A stretch of DNA of 64,000 bases from Acorus gramineus. Its lineage: Eukaryota > Streptophyta > Magnoliopsida > Acorales > Acoraceae. The translations under genes were made by a program, and so were the position numbers. Below the pieces are notes generated by a model, which searched no databases, was not told the DNA's origin, and saw only the letters and a list, made by a program, of their open reading frames with translations. Positions 23,401 to 36,400 of the stretch are shown one piece after another. The stretch is taken from the NCBI GenBank assembly GCA_030737835.1, contig CM060848.1, positions 19,817,309 to 19,881,308 of the forward strand, given 5' to 3'. The number at the start of each line of letters is the position of its first letter. Position 1 is the stretch's first letter.

Positions 23401-25578
23401 AGAAAGCATTATTTTTGCAAATACTTGATTAGTTCTTCGTAAAATAACATAGGTGACAAGTACACCATACAATCCATAGGATACACATCACCATATTGGT
23501 CCTCACATACTTGGGGGCCACTGTTATTTCTTGAAGTAGCTATGAGCATAGCAGATACTGTTGAAAATTTGACACCATTCAAAAATATCATTAAACAATG
23601 AAACTAAAATGCAAAATTTGATTTGAAATGCATGTAGATGGTAAACACTATTTAACACAATCGAGTCTATCTATCTAAACAAAGTGCAAGACCAATTTGA
23701 ACCTATAAGCCATGCAAACCATTCCCATCTAGGGTTCTTGGTAACAGTTCACTCCATTTCTCCCAAAATCAACACCACATAATGCAGGTACATGATATAC
23801 TACATAATATAAACATAACCATAATGCTGCAAGTAAAGCTAAAAGCAGAAGTCCTTGTTTATTGTGAGACTTGGATATATCTGGAGTAAGATCTGATGTA
23901 ACATCAACTAAAAAAAAGAGGGAAAACGCCAATAGAGATTTTGTGATTATGGGAAAAAGCTCACCCCAGTATAAGGAGAGAATGGGTTCAGAGTCCTGCA
24001 GCTAGAAATGAAAAAAATTCTCCTCCATATAATATTGTAACAGACATGCACCGGGGTAAAATATGTTCTGTGAAAGGCGTGCGGCAACTCAGTAAAGTTT
24101 TAAATGTAATGTAACAAGGACGTGAAGTTGAAGATTGACTATAGTCTAACAAATGCGCATGGTGTCCTCGTTACACTTAACATACCTAGATTTTCATTCT
24201 GTACGCGCATGTGAAATCAAATGCCATACGGGATCCCTTCTATAACACTAATATATTAGGGTGATCCTTAGCCTAGTTTTTTTGGTACTTTGTCCCTAAA
24301 CCCATATCCATGTTGTTAGTTTGTTATGTACAATTTCACTTTTTCACTCTCCAAATACCATGATCAAGAATAAGTTGAAGAGGTCAGCAAAGAGTCTAGA
24401 AGTGTTCCATAAATTTCTAACAGAAACTACGTTCTGAGTTTTCCAATTGAAATTTATTCTAAAAAATAAAATAGCATAAGATAAAAAAAATTTCCAATAG
24501 AAGAAAGTGACAATAGTCAGCAAGAAAGTTGATTGAGAACACTTTCATGCTTAGAATGGAAAGAGATTAATATATGTATACAACAAGCGCACTGTGAATC
24601 CACAAATTGCACTGTTTTGTTAAACCAAAGAAGAACTCAAAAGATGATATCAAGTACCAGATGCTGTACAAAAGATATGTAAACCCACCGAAATCCCTCA
24701 ATGTATGACGAAGGAAGCTCATCATCTGTAGCAGGTCTCACCTCTGTGCACACCTGAAATCAATAACTGCATTATAGCTTCCACAGACAGTAGTTAAAGT
24801 GCATATGAACTACAGTCCTACACAACATTACAGAAAATAAAACAATAAGAAACAGTTGTTCCGTGCTTAGTAATGAAAAAACATAAAAGAAAAACATAGT
24901 TTAGATACAAAGTGAATGCACAAAAGCTACAATAATTCCATCACTTTAAAACAGTTCAAAATTTTCAGTTCACAGGTTTCATCATCATTTAATTGGTTGG
25001 TTATAAGCCAATCAAGATAATGTGACAATCAAGCATCTGTCACGCAAATCTAATAACAATCCAGCTCCAATGCACCTAATTAGTCCTCATCAACAAATTC
25101 ATGTCCAATAAATCAATCAGGTGCTACCAAAGTTTTAAATATTGATCAATATATCATTTTTCCCGAGTAAAATCTCGAAATATCGGACAGTTAGCAATAT
25201 ATTCAATTTTTTGGGGGAAACAGCTAGCTAATGTGCCTATACATTATCTGAAGTAACAAAGATCAATGTTGCAGTTTATTAATGAAAAAAACTCATTTTT
25301 TTGTTAATATTTCATTTATAATACATTATTTTATTATAAATGTTAGCAAAGTTAACAAATGTGTTAATGTTAAGAAAGACATATTAAAAAATTAACAAAG
25401 ATATATTATTTCCATTTTCTTTTCTTTTTTAAAAATTTTTTCCCTTTTGTTTTTATTTTCATTTTTTCCCCATTTTAGAAAAAAAATCACACAACCGATA
25501 TACCGATTTAGACCCTTTTTTTCAATATATATCGACAAAATCAATATTTTACATTGTGTGCTACTCCAGCTGAAACGA

Positions 25579-25610
<32 letters not shown>

Positions 25611-26402
25611 ATTAAGATCAATGCATTGTCAATTATTTCAAGCCTTTTCTCTATATAATCTGCCAAACCTTAGAAAAACCAATTCAAACAAATCTTCATA
25701 ATCTGTTAATTCACTAATCTGGGAAGCTATAATTCAAGATATCTATTGTGACTATCCGAACATCAGGCTCTCTCTTTCTCAGCACTACAATTCACAATCA
25801 ACCTTATCAAAAAAAAAAAAATTAACACCATTACATCAAAAATAAATAAAAAAACAGATGAAGGAACAATCAAAGTCGATTTACTTGTTTAACGTGATCG
25901 ACCACGGCGATCTGAGCAGTCCTCGGATCAAGATACTCCACGCCCCCTCCAATCTCCCCGAACTCCGTCACCAGCACCTGCAAATGAAAATAACAAACAA
26001 TAAAACCCTAAAACAAAACCATCAAATCACGAAACAACGCAAAAAGAACATAAAAAAGAAAACAATGCAGGAGGAGAGAAACTCGCATCGCCACTGCGGT
26101 TGGGCATCTCGAGAGAGATGAAGTGGGCCTTGTTGTACACAGGGAAGGCCTCGGCGACCGCCGCGTCGTAAAGGGACTCGTCCATCAGGACCGATCGGAT
26201 GTCTGAGATTGGAATGGACACACGGACGGATCAGACGGAGAGGAGAGAGAATGGCATCGATCGATCGATGGAGGTGTGAGAGAGTACCTTTGGCGACGTA
26301 GTGGATTTCGCCGGAGGGGGCGTTGGTGAGGAACCATTTGGCGATCTCCCTCTTCTCTTCCTCGCTCAGCTCCTGCCGCGGAAGGTCGTCGTCGTCCGCC
26401 AT
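20497..26402 (-). CDS. CPA: F-actin-capping protein subunit alpha
   Basis: Alpha subunit of the heterodimer that caps actin filament barbed ends. Ten exons: 26288..26402, 26087..26202, 25885..25977, 24689..24753, 23094..23255, 21912..21990, 21609..21686, 20871..20945, 20744..20779 and 20497..20604. They sum to 927 nt, or 308 aa, which is the length I recall for the Arabidopsis protein. The start is MADDDDLPRQ; an upstream in-frame ATG at 26498 is rejected because the homologous N-terminus begins here. Family signatures are present: AHYFEEGNVQ (residues 213-222) and FKDLRRKLPVTRTLFPW (272-288), plus DFELVVVISAARHSPQNY in exon 5. Exon 2 must end at GAT for the frame to continue, which makes intron 2 a GC-AG intron. 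The neighbour 543 bp away is tafazzin-like; I recall the same pairing in Arabidopsis (At3g05520/At3g05510). Confidence 0.95.
25129..25559. mobile_element. Possible inverted-repeat element in capping protein intron 3
   Basis: The left end AAAGTTTTAAATATTGATCAATATAT and the reverse complement of the right end (ACAATGTAAAATATTGATTT...CGATATAT) resemble each other, around AT-rich non-coding sequence. The ends are imperfect and no clean duplication was found. A (GT)n microsatellite lies just beyond (25590-25610). Confidence 0.35.
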
Positions 26403-26945
26403 TGGAGGGGGAAGGAGAGGTTTTTTGGGGAAGGTCTGAAGCACAGAAAATCTGAAATGGAAACTCGGATTCACCGTGGTCCCTTCGCGGGGAACCATTC
26501 AAATCTGTCATGGAATGCGATCGCGTCCGTTTGATTTAATGAGAGTGGTCGCTTTAGATTCTATATTCACTCTGAAGAAGAAATAAAAAAATTGTCTGAA
26601 TATCCAGAAATGAAAACGTCTATTTTAATTCTACACATATTACACACACACATATTGTTACGCATAGTTATATGACTATAATTACAATCTTATTATAGAA
26701 GTTGAGATTTTTATTTATATATCCAGAAATACATACCTTATTTATTAACATTATTTATTCCATTTAATAGCTCATAAGTGTAAGAATCTGTGCTGACAAC
26801 AATCTGTTCTCACCAGGAACAGAAACCCCAACAGACACCACAACTTTAAATGTTGTTGTTAGTCAGTCCACTTTCCACCCACTTTTATTACCCTACATTA
26901 ACAAAATCTGAAACCTGCAACAACGCAGGTCCATCAACACCACTT
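26403..26945. other. Compact intergenic spacer, capping protein promoter
   Basis: 543 bp between the capping protein start and the tafazzin-like stop codon. It must carry the promoter and leader of the former and the 3' UTR of the latter. No repeat or additional gene is visible. Confidence 0.6.
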
Positions 26946-29900
26946 TCAATTGTAGCTCAATCTCTGAATAACATTCTCTTCAAAGAACACTTTCCACGCC
27001 TTCAGCAGACGAACCTCTCTTCCTCCGCCCACACGGCTTTCATCCCAAGATCTCCCATTAGCAAACAGCCCTCTCGCAGCGAATCCCATGAACTCGCTCG
27101 GGTTGATGTACCCTCTGATCCTTGACACAATCCCGCCTTCGAAAGAGAATCCCAATTTCACACAATGAGTGCATTCGGAAACTTGTGGTGGGCGTTCGGT
27201 TTCGGTGAATTGTTTGATGGCCGTGGAATAACTGTTATCTTCCTCCATGGGGAGGTAGCTTTCCATTCCAAATGACTCCCAATCCACCTGATGCACGATC
27301 TTGTTTGCGCGCTCGATGTTGTCTGTGGAGTGGTTTTGGAGTTCCCGAGATCGCGCCAGGTCTAGTTTCTCGACTTGGGTCTTTAGTTCATGGAGGCGAT
27401 GGCCGATTCTTGCTGATACAGAATCGTAAAGCAGTCCTCTGGAGTCGTTTTCAGCGTCCTCTGAACCAGGGATCAAGTCGTCGAAATGAATGGGGTCCCC
27501 GATGAGGACTGTTACCTGCATGCATCAAAAGAATGTGCAAGGATCACACGCTGTGGATGGTGAAGAACATAGAATCAACTTGATAATAGAACACTAGAAT
27601 ATCCAGAGGCATGCACCACTGCATAACAATTCTCTCTTTTAAAGCTCTGTTTGGGATGTCCAGAAAATACATTCTGAAGCGAGAATCCCACAAAAACATT
27701 TTCCAACAGAGTTCATTTAAATTTTTTTGTTCAATTCTTCTCCTGTTTAATTCACCCACCACTACTTTTCCTATATAGACTCCATTAATTTTCATTAACA
27801 ACTCATGCAAGTCATAGATGAATTTTGCTTATCCATACATAGATAATGTTCTCCGTCTGTACAAGAGGATAAATGGTTGAACAGGGAAAAGAATACCCAG
27901 AAGAAGTGTTTTATCCCAAAAGAAGGAAATGGATTTCCTAGAAAACATTCTCCTTTCCCATATTATCCTAAGACTTTAGACTGGTCATTTAATTTACCCT
28001 ATTTAGTTATCATAGCTCATAATTAGATAAAAAAAAAAAACAGATATGACAATTTAGATTGAGAAAACACTGCTACAACTAAGCAAAGTACCGATTCTGT
28101 AAGCTGGGACATGGGTGCAATGAGAATGTACATACCCTCTTTCCAATTCTTGGGAAGTGTGCTCCTATAGGCATGACTTCTTGCATTCCCGTATGCACGA
28201 AAGGAATAACCAAAGGGACATTATCTGCATCGATTACCAACCTGTATTGAATACGAACAAATAATCAGAGCAATGGATGCATTGTCTACGATAAATGCAT
28301 AAACTAAATAATGACCAAGAAATGAGCATTCAGTTACATGGAAAATTCCTCAGAATGAATATGATTATCCATCGAAGTCATGAGCTAAATATTGTATTTT
28401 ACTAGGCATGGAAAACATCTACACATGCTAATAGAAGGACTATCACAGATGCAGTTATTTCACATCGGTTCTCACCTTCCAACTCCTCTCTTGGCAGATC
28501 CCATGGTCCTTCCACCATCTCGAGACCGACTTCCTTCGGGAAATATATGGACCCAGCCACCATGATTTAATTTTAAGAGAGCCAAGTCCATTCCCTGCAA
28601 ATATTTGGAGTTTTTTAATAGTATATAAAATAAATAGAACTCTCCATGATACAGAATGTTCCACATGAATCAAGAGGCCAGACATAAGCAACAACAAGAA
28701 CTCCAATAATAATTACAAAAAATGGATTGATTAATTTGATAGGGATACCTTTTGGTAGAGCCCATCACCCCGGGAAACAGGCAAGACTTTGACACTTCGG
28801 AAAAATGCAGAGGTTACTGGATTTTTAAAGCATCGGTCAGTTGCACACAGAGTCCACCTTAAATTATGAGAATCCAGCATAACATTTGGTGGCAGGAGAG
28901 AAGCAATGACAAACGGATCATCCACAGAAGCAACGTGATTGCTTACCTATAAACATAGCAAGACGACACGTGCTTCATAAAAAAGCACAGCAGAAATGAA
29001 TATAGGCCTCAGATAATTGGAGAAATAAAAAAAAGGGGACACATCAATGATCAATAAGATATGAAAACCTATAAGAATTAAATTATAGACCATTACCGAT
29101 CCTCAATTTTGTCAGATTAAAAAAAAAAAACCTTTATAAATTATTTCTAGGAGTGCCACAAGCAGAGTGTATAACTATAAACAAGACTGCGAAAGATTAA
29201 TAAGTCACTGGAAAATAAGCAATTTTTTTTAACAATTGCATTTTTACCAGCACAACAGCACATGTGCTCCAACCTAATTGTGGAAATTTACAATACATAA
29301 CATGTGCAATACCAGAAATACATCGAGGTACATATTCATATACAATCTTGCTCTTTATTTAAGATCCAAAAACCAAAAGAGGCAATATATTATTGAATTA
29401 GATGAGAAGATAACAGACACAGTGTGATCACAGTGTGATGGTTTAGTAGTTTAATGTGAGAACAAGAAAATCAATTGAAAGTATATACTCTGAGACACAG
29501 ATGGTTTTGTATAGAGTTACAGAATCATTACCGTAAGAAGTGGCTTGCCTTCTGGTCTATTTAACAGAGCCTCTTTAAGCTTATCTGCACCATACACCTA
29601 TCAAAATAAAATCATCCCTTCTTCCATAAATAAATACCTTCCACATTCACAAGTCGCAACAAAAAATAAACATAATCCAGTAAATAAATGTACCTGAACT
29701 TGGTTTAGTCCATGCATAAACACGTGGCAAACATTACCGATAATTGGGACTGCTAGAGCCTGAAGCATGCGAATGATAACGGAATCATCATCAATATCCT
29801 TATCAACTGCACTTATATAAGAAAGTAGAAAAAATAAACATTAATATCCCAAGGAAAAAAGGGATAATAAATAAGGTAATATCCATCACGCCAATTACAC

Positions 29901-30726
29901 AGACATGCTTTTACATTCACCGTCCTAAGTAACAGAAACCCAATTAGATGGCATCTATGGCTTGAACAATAATTTATAACAATTAAAGTTTTAATTAATT
30001 CTGCAATGTTGCGCATCATATGATTCATCTTGGGCACTTTTTTTTAATTTAAAATCTATTGTATACTCAGTTCATCAATATAAATAATGTGGAAAGTCTA
30101 TGTTCATTTTTTTTCTTCAATATATCATTTTTTTTTCTTTTTTTTCTTTTTTCTATCTAAGGTATCCCAAATCTTTGAGGCAAGGACTACTCCGGGTCAA
30201 TATATCGTGTTTGTAATATGGAAATCTAGGTTTTATGTTGATACCATAAACTAGAATCTAAAACTCATTGAACATCAGTGTATACAACCGGAAATACAAA
30301 TTCGACAATACATCAACATTAGAACTACAACTCTAACATAACATTTCGGCCAATGCAGTACAATCTCAACATTCTTCACCATCTACGGACAACGTCTAAA
30401 CCCAAAATACTCATCACAGTAATAAATAATCGAAAAACGAACTTTAAAAAGATTTCATGGATCACCGAGAACGAAAACAGAGGGAACAAAACATTACCCC
30501 TCTTGCGATAGAACTTCGACCGAGGCGGCGACAACGAAGAGTCCCTCCCGAGGATGGCGCGGACGCGGAGGACCAGCCGCTGCAGCGTCGACGAATTGTA
30601 GGACTCGGAGAACGCCGGCCACTGGCGGCGCCGATCGACGGCGACGCGGAAGCGGTTACGGATCCGGATCTGCAACGCTCGAGCCTTCCCTCTCCAGAGC
30701 TCCCCTCGATCGATCCAGCCCTCCAT
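26946..30726 (-). CDS. Tafazzin-like phospholipid/glycerol acyltransferase
   Basis: Seven exons: 30498..30726, 29694..29806, 29532..29597, 28749..28946, 28476..28594, 28136..28241 and 26946..27515, giving 466 aa. Tafazzins are PlsC-family (lyso)phospholipid acyltransferases; mitochondrial members remodel cardiolipin. Motif I is NHVASVD with catalytic His140 and Asp145 (HX4D). Motif III is FPEGSRSRDGG (220-230), and a proline-containing VPLVIPFVHTGMQEVMP segment follows. The 190-codon last exon encodes a long C-terminal extension absent from animal tafazzin, as in the plant At3g05510-type proteins. The start is the ATG of MEGWIDRGELW; another in-frame ATG 18 codons upstream (30780) cannot be excluded. 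All introns are GT-AG. Whether it acts on cardiolipin or makes N-acyl-PE cannot be told from sequence. Confidence 0.92.
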
Positions 30727-33481
30727 GGAGAGGTCGTTAAGGTTTCTAGGGTTTCTATGAGAGAGAGATCGCCAGAGCAAAAGCAGTCAGAGAGAAGACA
30801 AACGAATGTTTATATTGTTTGATATTGTCACTCGCGAAATATCTTTATCGCGCGTGGTCTGTGTTCGGGCCTTCGGGGGAAGATTGGGGTCCACGTCATC
30901 AACGGCGATGGATAAATATCTGTTTAGTGGTGGACCCCATCTCAATTTTCAGGTGGGCCCTTGCGATATCTAGAGGCCATATTCGTTGCATTATTTATAG
31001 AGCTTTATTACATACTTTTTACTTCCTCGTGCAGTTTAGAGTACTGATATGGTGTGGATTGACATGGCATAAATAGGTGAGTTTCATCTGATGGTGCAAT
31101 TTTATTATTAGATGATTTAATTTTTAGAAGGTTTTTATTGGTGACGAAGTATATATTTTATTAAAAAATTTATATTTTTTTATAAATAATATCATTTAAT
31201 TTATTAAAATATGTATTTTATCTTTTATGAAAATACATATCTTATTTGATGAAAAATATGTTTTTTTTTATAAATAAAAACATGGAGGAATTAAGTTTTA
31301 GACCATAAAATAGACAATGTGTAATATTTTTTATTTATATAACTTATAATTTTATGATTACAAATTTAGGAGGTAAACATGTTTATTGTAATAGAAAATA
31401 ATAAAAAAAAAAAATTGGCTGTTTGTAAGTATAAAATGCATGTCAAAAACATTTTCTAAATATTAGAAATAAAAAAATTGATCGAAACCATGAACATAAG
31501 TGTTATTTATGAGATGAGGGAATTTATTTATTTTTAAATGGGAGGGACTCCTCCCCGTGCAAGGGAATTTATGTTCAAAATTAAAATCTTATTAAGTTAT
31601 GTAGTAGTAGTAATTCCAAAAAGATAGTTGTCTCAACTTTTGGAATTGTGACTCTTTTAAATTGTTTTTTTTTCTTGTTTATGTAATCTATAATAAATTT
31701 TAACAAACTTGACTTGATAGTTTATGTTAAACCAAAAGTTATAACATGACTTATTTAAATCAAATTTGAATATGCAGTTGAAACATTGAAACATAAATTA
31801 TGTTCAATAACAGATTCAAACGGTACGTTAAACAAACACCTTACATAATCGTCTGAGATGGCTTGATAAATCTAATGATTAGAACTCATCGGTACTGATT
31901 TGTTAATGTGTTACCAACATCAAGAGATGTGGAGTAGATTTTGTTGTGCAATTCTTTGTAGTGTTTTGTATCTATGAGAGTCTTAAGAAGTGGAGTACTA
32001 AAAATTGGCTGTTTGGGTTGAGGAATTATAGGAGAATAAAAGAGAATAGAGAAAGAATAAATCTAAAAATTTGTTTATTTAGAATGAATATATTGGTATA
32101 ATTATGATGGAATGGATGAGAATAAGCTAGTATTTGAATTCCAGGTTCACTATGGAATTGTATTATTTCACTCAATCCATTTTCACTGGTATCAAGAGGC
32201 ACCACTGTCAACTGTCATTACATATTTACATCTTATAAATAAGGAGACACATAAGTCAAATTATTTTTTCACCTTTTATAAATTTTAATCTACACATTAT
32301 TTACATTTTATCAACAACTTATTCATGATCAATCAAACAACAAAAACTTCATTATTACGTTTTTCAATAAAAATAATATAAACCGTAACCACACAAGAAA
32401 TCGCTTATTTTATTGGCATACTTATTCATACCTAGAATAGTCATATTTAGACAGATGAATTTAAGGAATATTTAGACACATAAGTTGAGAAACAATTTTA
32501 GTGAAAAAACAGATGTTCCGATGTACCAAAATGTACATGTTTTTAAGCTTTATAAAAATAAAATAAAATTGAGATACCCCTTTTAAAATTATTTTAGCAT
32601 CCCCTTAGAATTGCATTAGTAAACTCAAAAGCCACCACTAAATATATATGTTTTTAAATAATGCTTTTGAAAACACGTTAAAAAAATAACTCAATGTACT
32701 CCACTTATTTATTTATTTACTTTTGTACTCTTATCCTCATTTGGATAGATGAATTATTTTATTAAGGATTAATAAATATACTAATAGAGTAAGTATAATT
32801 GTTCTATTTTGAATTAAAGTTTACCAGCTGCAATTTAAGCTACCCTAATATTAAACTGCATACCAATGGGTATACACCTCTTTAAACACTCATGTTCAAA
32901 ATTCTTTGTTGCGTTTACTAACTTCTCCAGATGTCTAATAATGCAATTTAAACTACATATTATTAAGGGTGTTGATACACTCAGGTCTTCAGTCCTAACT
33001 TACTCTAATTAAAGTGTATAGTCTAAAGTACATATTATACGATGCATGTATATACTGTATAAGAAAAAAAAGAGTAAAATGTCATCAACTCGTGTATTTC
33101 ATTATTTGTGTAAATATGTACTTTACCAGACAAGCACATACTCCAAAAAAAAAAAAAAAAGTGACTGCAGGAATGATGAAGAACAATCCTTAAATACTAA
33201 AAGAAACACATAATCAAATAATTAAATGCATAAATATTCACGTTTATCCCTTTACCTATCATAAAACTGCATACCATTAAGTATATATCTCGTTCGAAAA
33301 AATAAAACTACATGGAACTGCATATAATACCGTATTTTTATTAACTCCTCAAAATGTTAGGAATACGACGTACCAAATCACAAGACAACCTTTTTTTTCT
33401 CTCATATAAACTCAACCAAAAGACTTCACTTAAATGTGTATAACAAAAATGAGATACCTGGAGAGGAGGTTCCCACGCTTT
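30727..33481. other. AT-rich spacer between tafazzin-like gene and ERDJ2
   Basis: Contains the tafazzin-like promoter and leader (to about 31000) and the ERDJ2 3' flank. The middle is very AT-rich with long poly-A/T runs (e.g. 31396-31410 and 33146-33160). No credible coding frame, RNA gene or complete transposon is visible. Confidence 0.6.
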
Positions 33482-36400
33482 CTACTCTTCATCACTGCCC
33501 GAACCTTCAGAACTCGATCCCCTTTTTCCGTTTGCGATCTTTCCAAGCTTCTTCTCCTCTTCCTCCTCCTGATCGTCGCTGTACTCGCTCTCATAATCAT
33601 CATAAACTTCCTCATCTTCCTCCTCCTCCTCTTCAATTCCGTCATCCACTGACGGTCCATCCTCTGCCACGATAGCCCTCGTCCCTGCCCTGCTCCGCTT
33701 CAGAACCTTCATTTTCAAACCCGTCTTCCGATCACAACCTATCCAAGCGTCACACAAGCAATACGACACGAGGTTATATGTCCCCTCCGCGGGCGCCTGG
33801 AACTTCCCTATCACAAGCCTTGAACCCCCCTTCACCCTCTCCACAGCCTCCCTGACAGCACTGCTTATTTCTCTCGCGCTTGCACCAGAGACTTCCTTTA
33901 TTTCCTGAATCGCCTTCGAAGCGGCTGCAATGGCTGCGGCTTCGTCCATGAAGCTCACCTTCTGCGACATCCAGACGCTGTTCGAGTTGGGGTCTGCGAG
34001 GAGGAGCCAGTAGTTCTCCTCCTTGTTGAAGGGGAAGTGAGGGCAGTGGGGGAGGGCGCCGATGAGGCCGTTCCCGCGTTTTACGGAGACCCATGCGTGC
34101 ATCGTGACAATATCACCCTCTTGTATGCCTTCTTCGCCTTCTGTTTCGCAGGTGATCTCGACTGTGACGGAGGGCATCATCTCGAGAACCGACTCCACGT
34201 CCTGTGCTTCGGAGGGGGAGAAACCAGCGGCCTGCGTTAACAGTTCCATGCGGTCTTCCATCGTCATGTCTTGAAGCTCTTGGAAGGTGCGCACTTTCTG
34301 CGAAATGAAATTGGAATAAGTTTTTGATAAAATTAAATCCAAGCTCTCTTGCATGACAACAAGGGCTTGATTAAAGTGTCACAGGGACTGGTCTAGAGCT
34401 TGAAAAAAAAAAAAAACTGATGACAAAAGAAACACCAAATTATTGCTGGTGATATACAATTACCTTACGGGCAAGCTTTTTGACAACTGCTTCACTGAAA
34501 TGGGGAAGCTGCAGAAAGGGTGCAATGCCATCAGTGGATCCTCCAGCTGCCTTACGCGCACTCAAAGGGACAGCCTGCATCAGCATGTAGAAATTATAGC
34601 CATTGTGATTAAATTTAGACCAATTCATGAATTGCGGCATGTCCATATTACATTTGAAGACAATATGCAAAAGTTTCATTTACACCTACATGACTACATG
34701 CAGTGAGATCGGGACATTACATCAGTGTACGCCTTTGTCCATATTACATTTGAAGACGGTATGCAAAAGTTTCATTTACAGTTTTACACCGACATGGATA
34801 CATGCAGTGAGATCTGGACATTACATCAGTGAATGCCTTTGGTGTTTTCTAGATGCTTCTGGTTCTGTAAATTCTGCCATGTCTACTTTGGGGCATTGGA
34901 AAGCACCTAAGAGAAATTGATACACTTTGCACAATTTCCCTGTAACTTTGTGTATTATCTCTGAAGTTCATATGCTACACATTTTATCACAAACAATAAT
35001 TCACTAGATTTTTTAACAAAGAAAACCCTAGACGTTATTGATGAAACATTTTCTTTCATGTTTTTGAGAAGAAAAACATTTCTATCGAACCTTTATTTGA
35101 TATTTCTTCTCACTTCAAAATCTTTTATTGTACCAGTGTTCATTTCCTACTATTTCTAGTACGGGAGAGGAAAAAAAACAATGTCTCACAAGTGGACGCG
35201 TGTCATGCGCATGAGTCAAATCACACACCTGTCACGAGCTCTAATGAACTTTGCAAAGTGAAATGACCGATCGAATGCCCATTATGAGCTGGATAATAGG
35301 ATATGAGCTAGATGCCTAGATCCAATACAATCTATATGACAGTGACTTCTAGGTCTATATGTAGGGGTGGTTACAATTTTTATCTTCATACACTGGGGGC
35401 AGTTAGTACAGTAGAACGACTTGCAAGCTGTTACATCAATACGAGAATGTTCAATATTTTGGGAGCTCGTTAACTGCATCTCATGGAAGATATGTCAGGT
35501 AGGGGCCCGTGTGTTGACTCGGTCAACAGCCCACACAAAGACCTGGTCAAATTGATTTGAAGACAAGTGATTAAATAGGAAGTCATGCCGGATGCATGAC
35601 TTCATCTATGCCACGTGTTATGCTATGAACATGCCATGTGGTGACCTCTCATTAATCTTCCTATATAAATAGTTCATGATCCTATGTGAAAATGTACGAA
35701 TCATTCTCTAACTAATTTTTCAGTTCTCAAGTGAGTTTCTTGATCTCTAAGAGGTATGTTTTTTTACTTGAGCGTCAGAGGATATTTGGCAGGCACCACA
35801 CTGGTGTCCCAATTCAAGAGCTTCTCAAACAATCTTTTTGTCTTCTTCGGTGCTATGTGGAGTGATCCAAAGGAAACACGTCTCATCGCTCAAGTGTAGA
35901 TATTTTTTTCTCTACTGTGCCAAATAATTAGGGGTATTATGAATCTGGTACAAGTCTTTTAAGTTGGGGTAGTACTGGAAGCAACCCTGCTGATTTGATT
36001 AACCCGGGGTCACCCATCAGTCCTTGGAAAAGGAATCTTCCTTCCACAACCATTAACATGCTTAATGTGTGACCATAGTGGATTCTAGATGATATTTCAA
36101 ATCTAAAAACAAGGATCGACAAGATACACAAAAGAAGCATAACAAATGAACACTGCATATTTATGAGAGATAACAGTACACAGAAGAGGAAAATAATTAT
36201 CCCTAATAAGAAAATCCATGAAATTTTGAGAATGGAAGGATGCAATTGGCCATTGGCACAAAGAACCAAAAATAGCAAAAAAAAAAAAAAGAAGTGAAGA
36301 AATAACCACTAAAGAAGAATCAGTCTTCTAGTTTTCCATTCTTTTTTCTGAGAAACTGACTGGTAATAGAATGTGTGAACAATTTCAGGAAACCAAGCTA

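Noticed and set aside
28595-28748. Possible U12-type intron in the tafazzin-like gene (donor GTATCCCTAT)
   Set aside because: The donor resembles the minor class, but no TTCCTTAAC-type branch site lies near the acceptor, so a normal U2 intron is more likely.
33430-33675. Open frames on both strands over the ERDJ2 3' end
   Set aside because: They are antisense or shifted translations of the acidic-tail coding exon.
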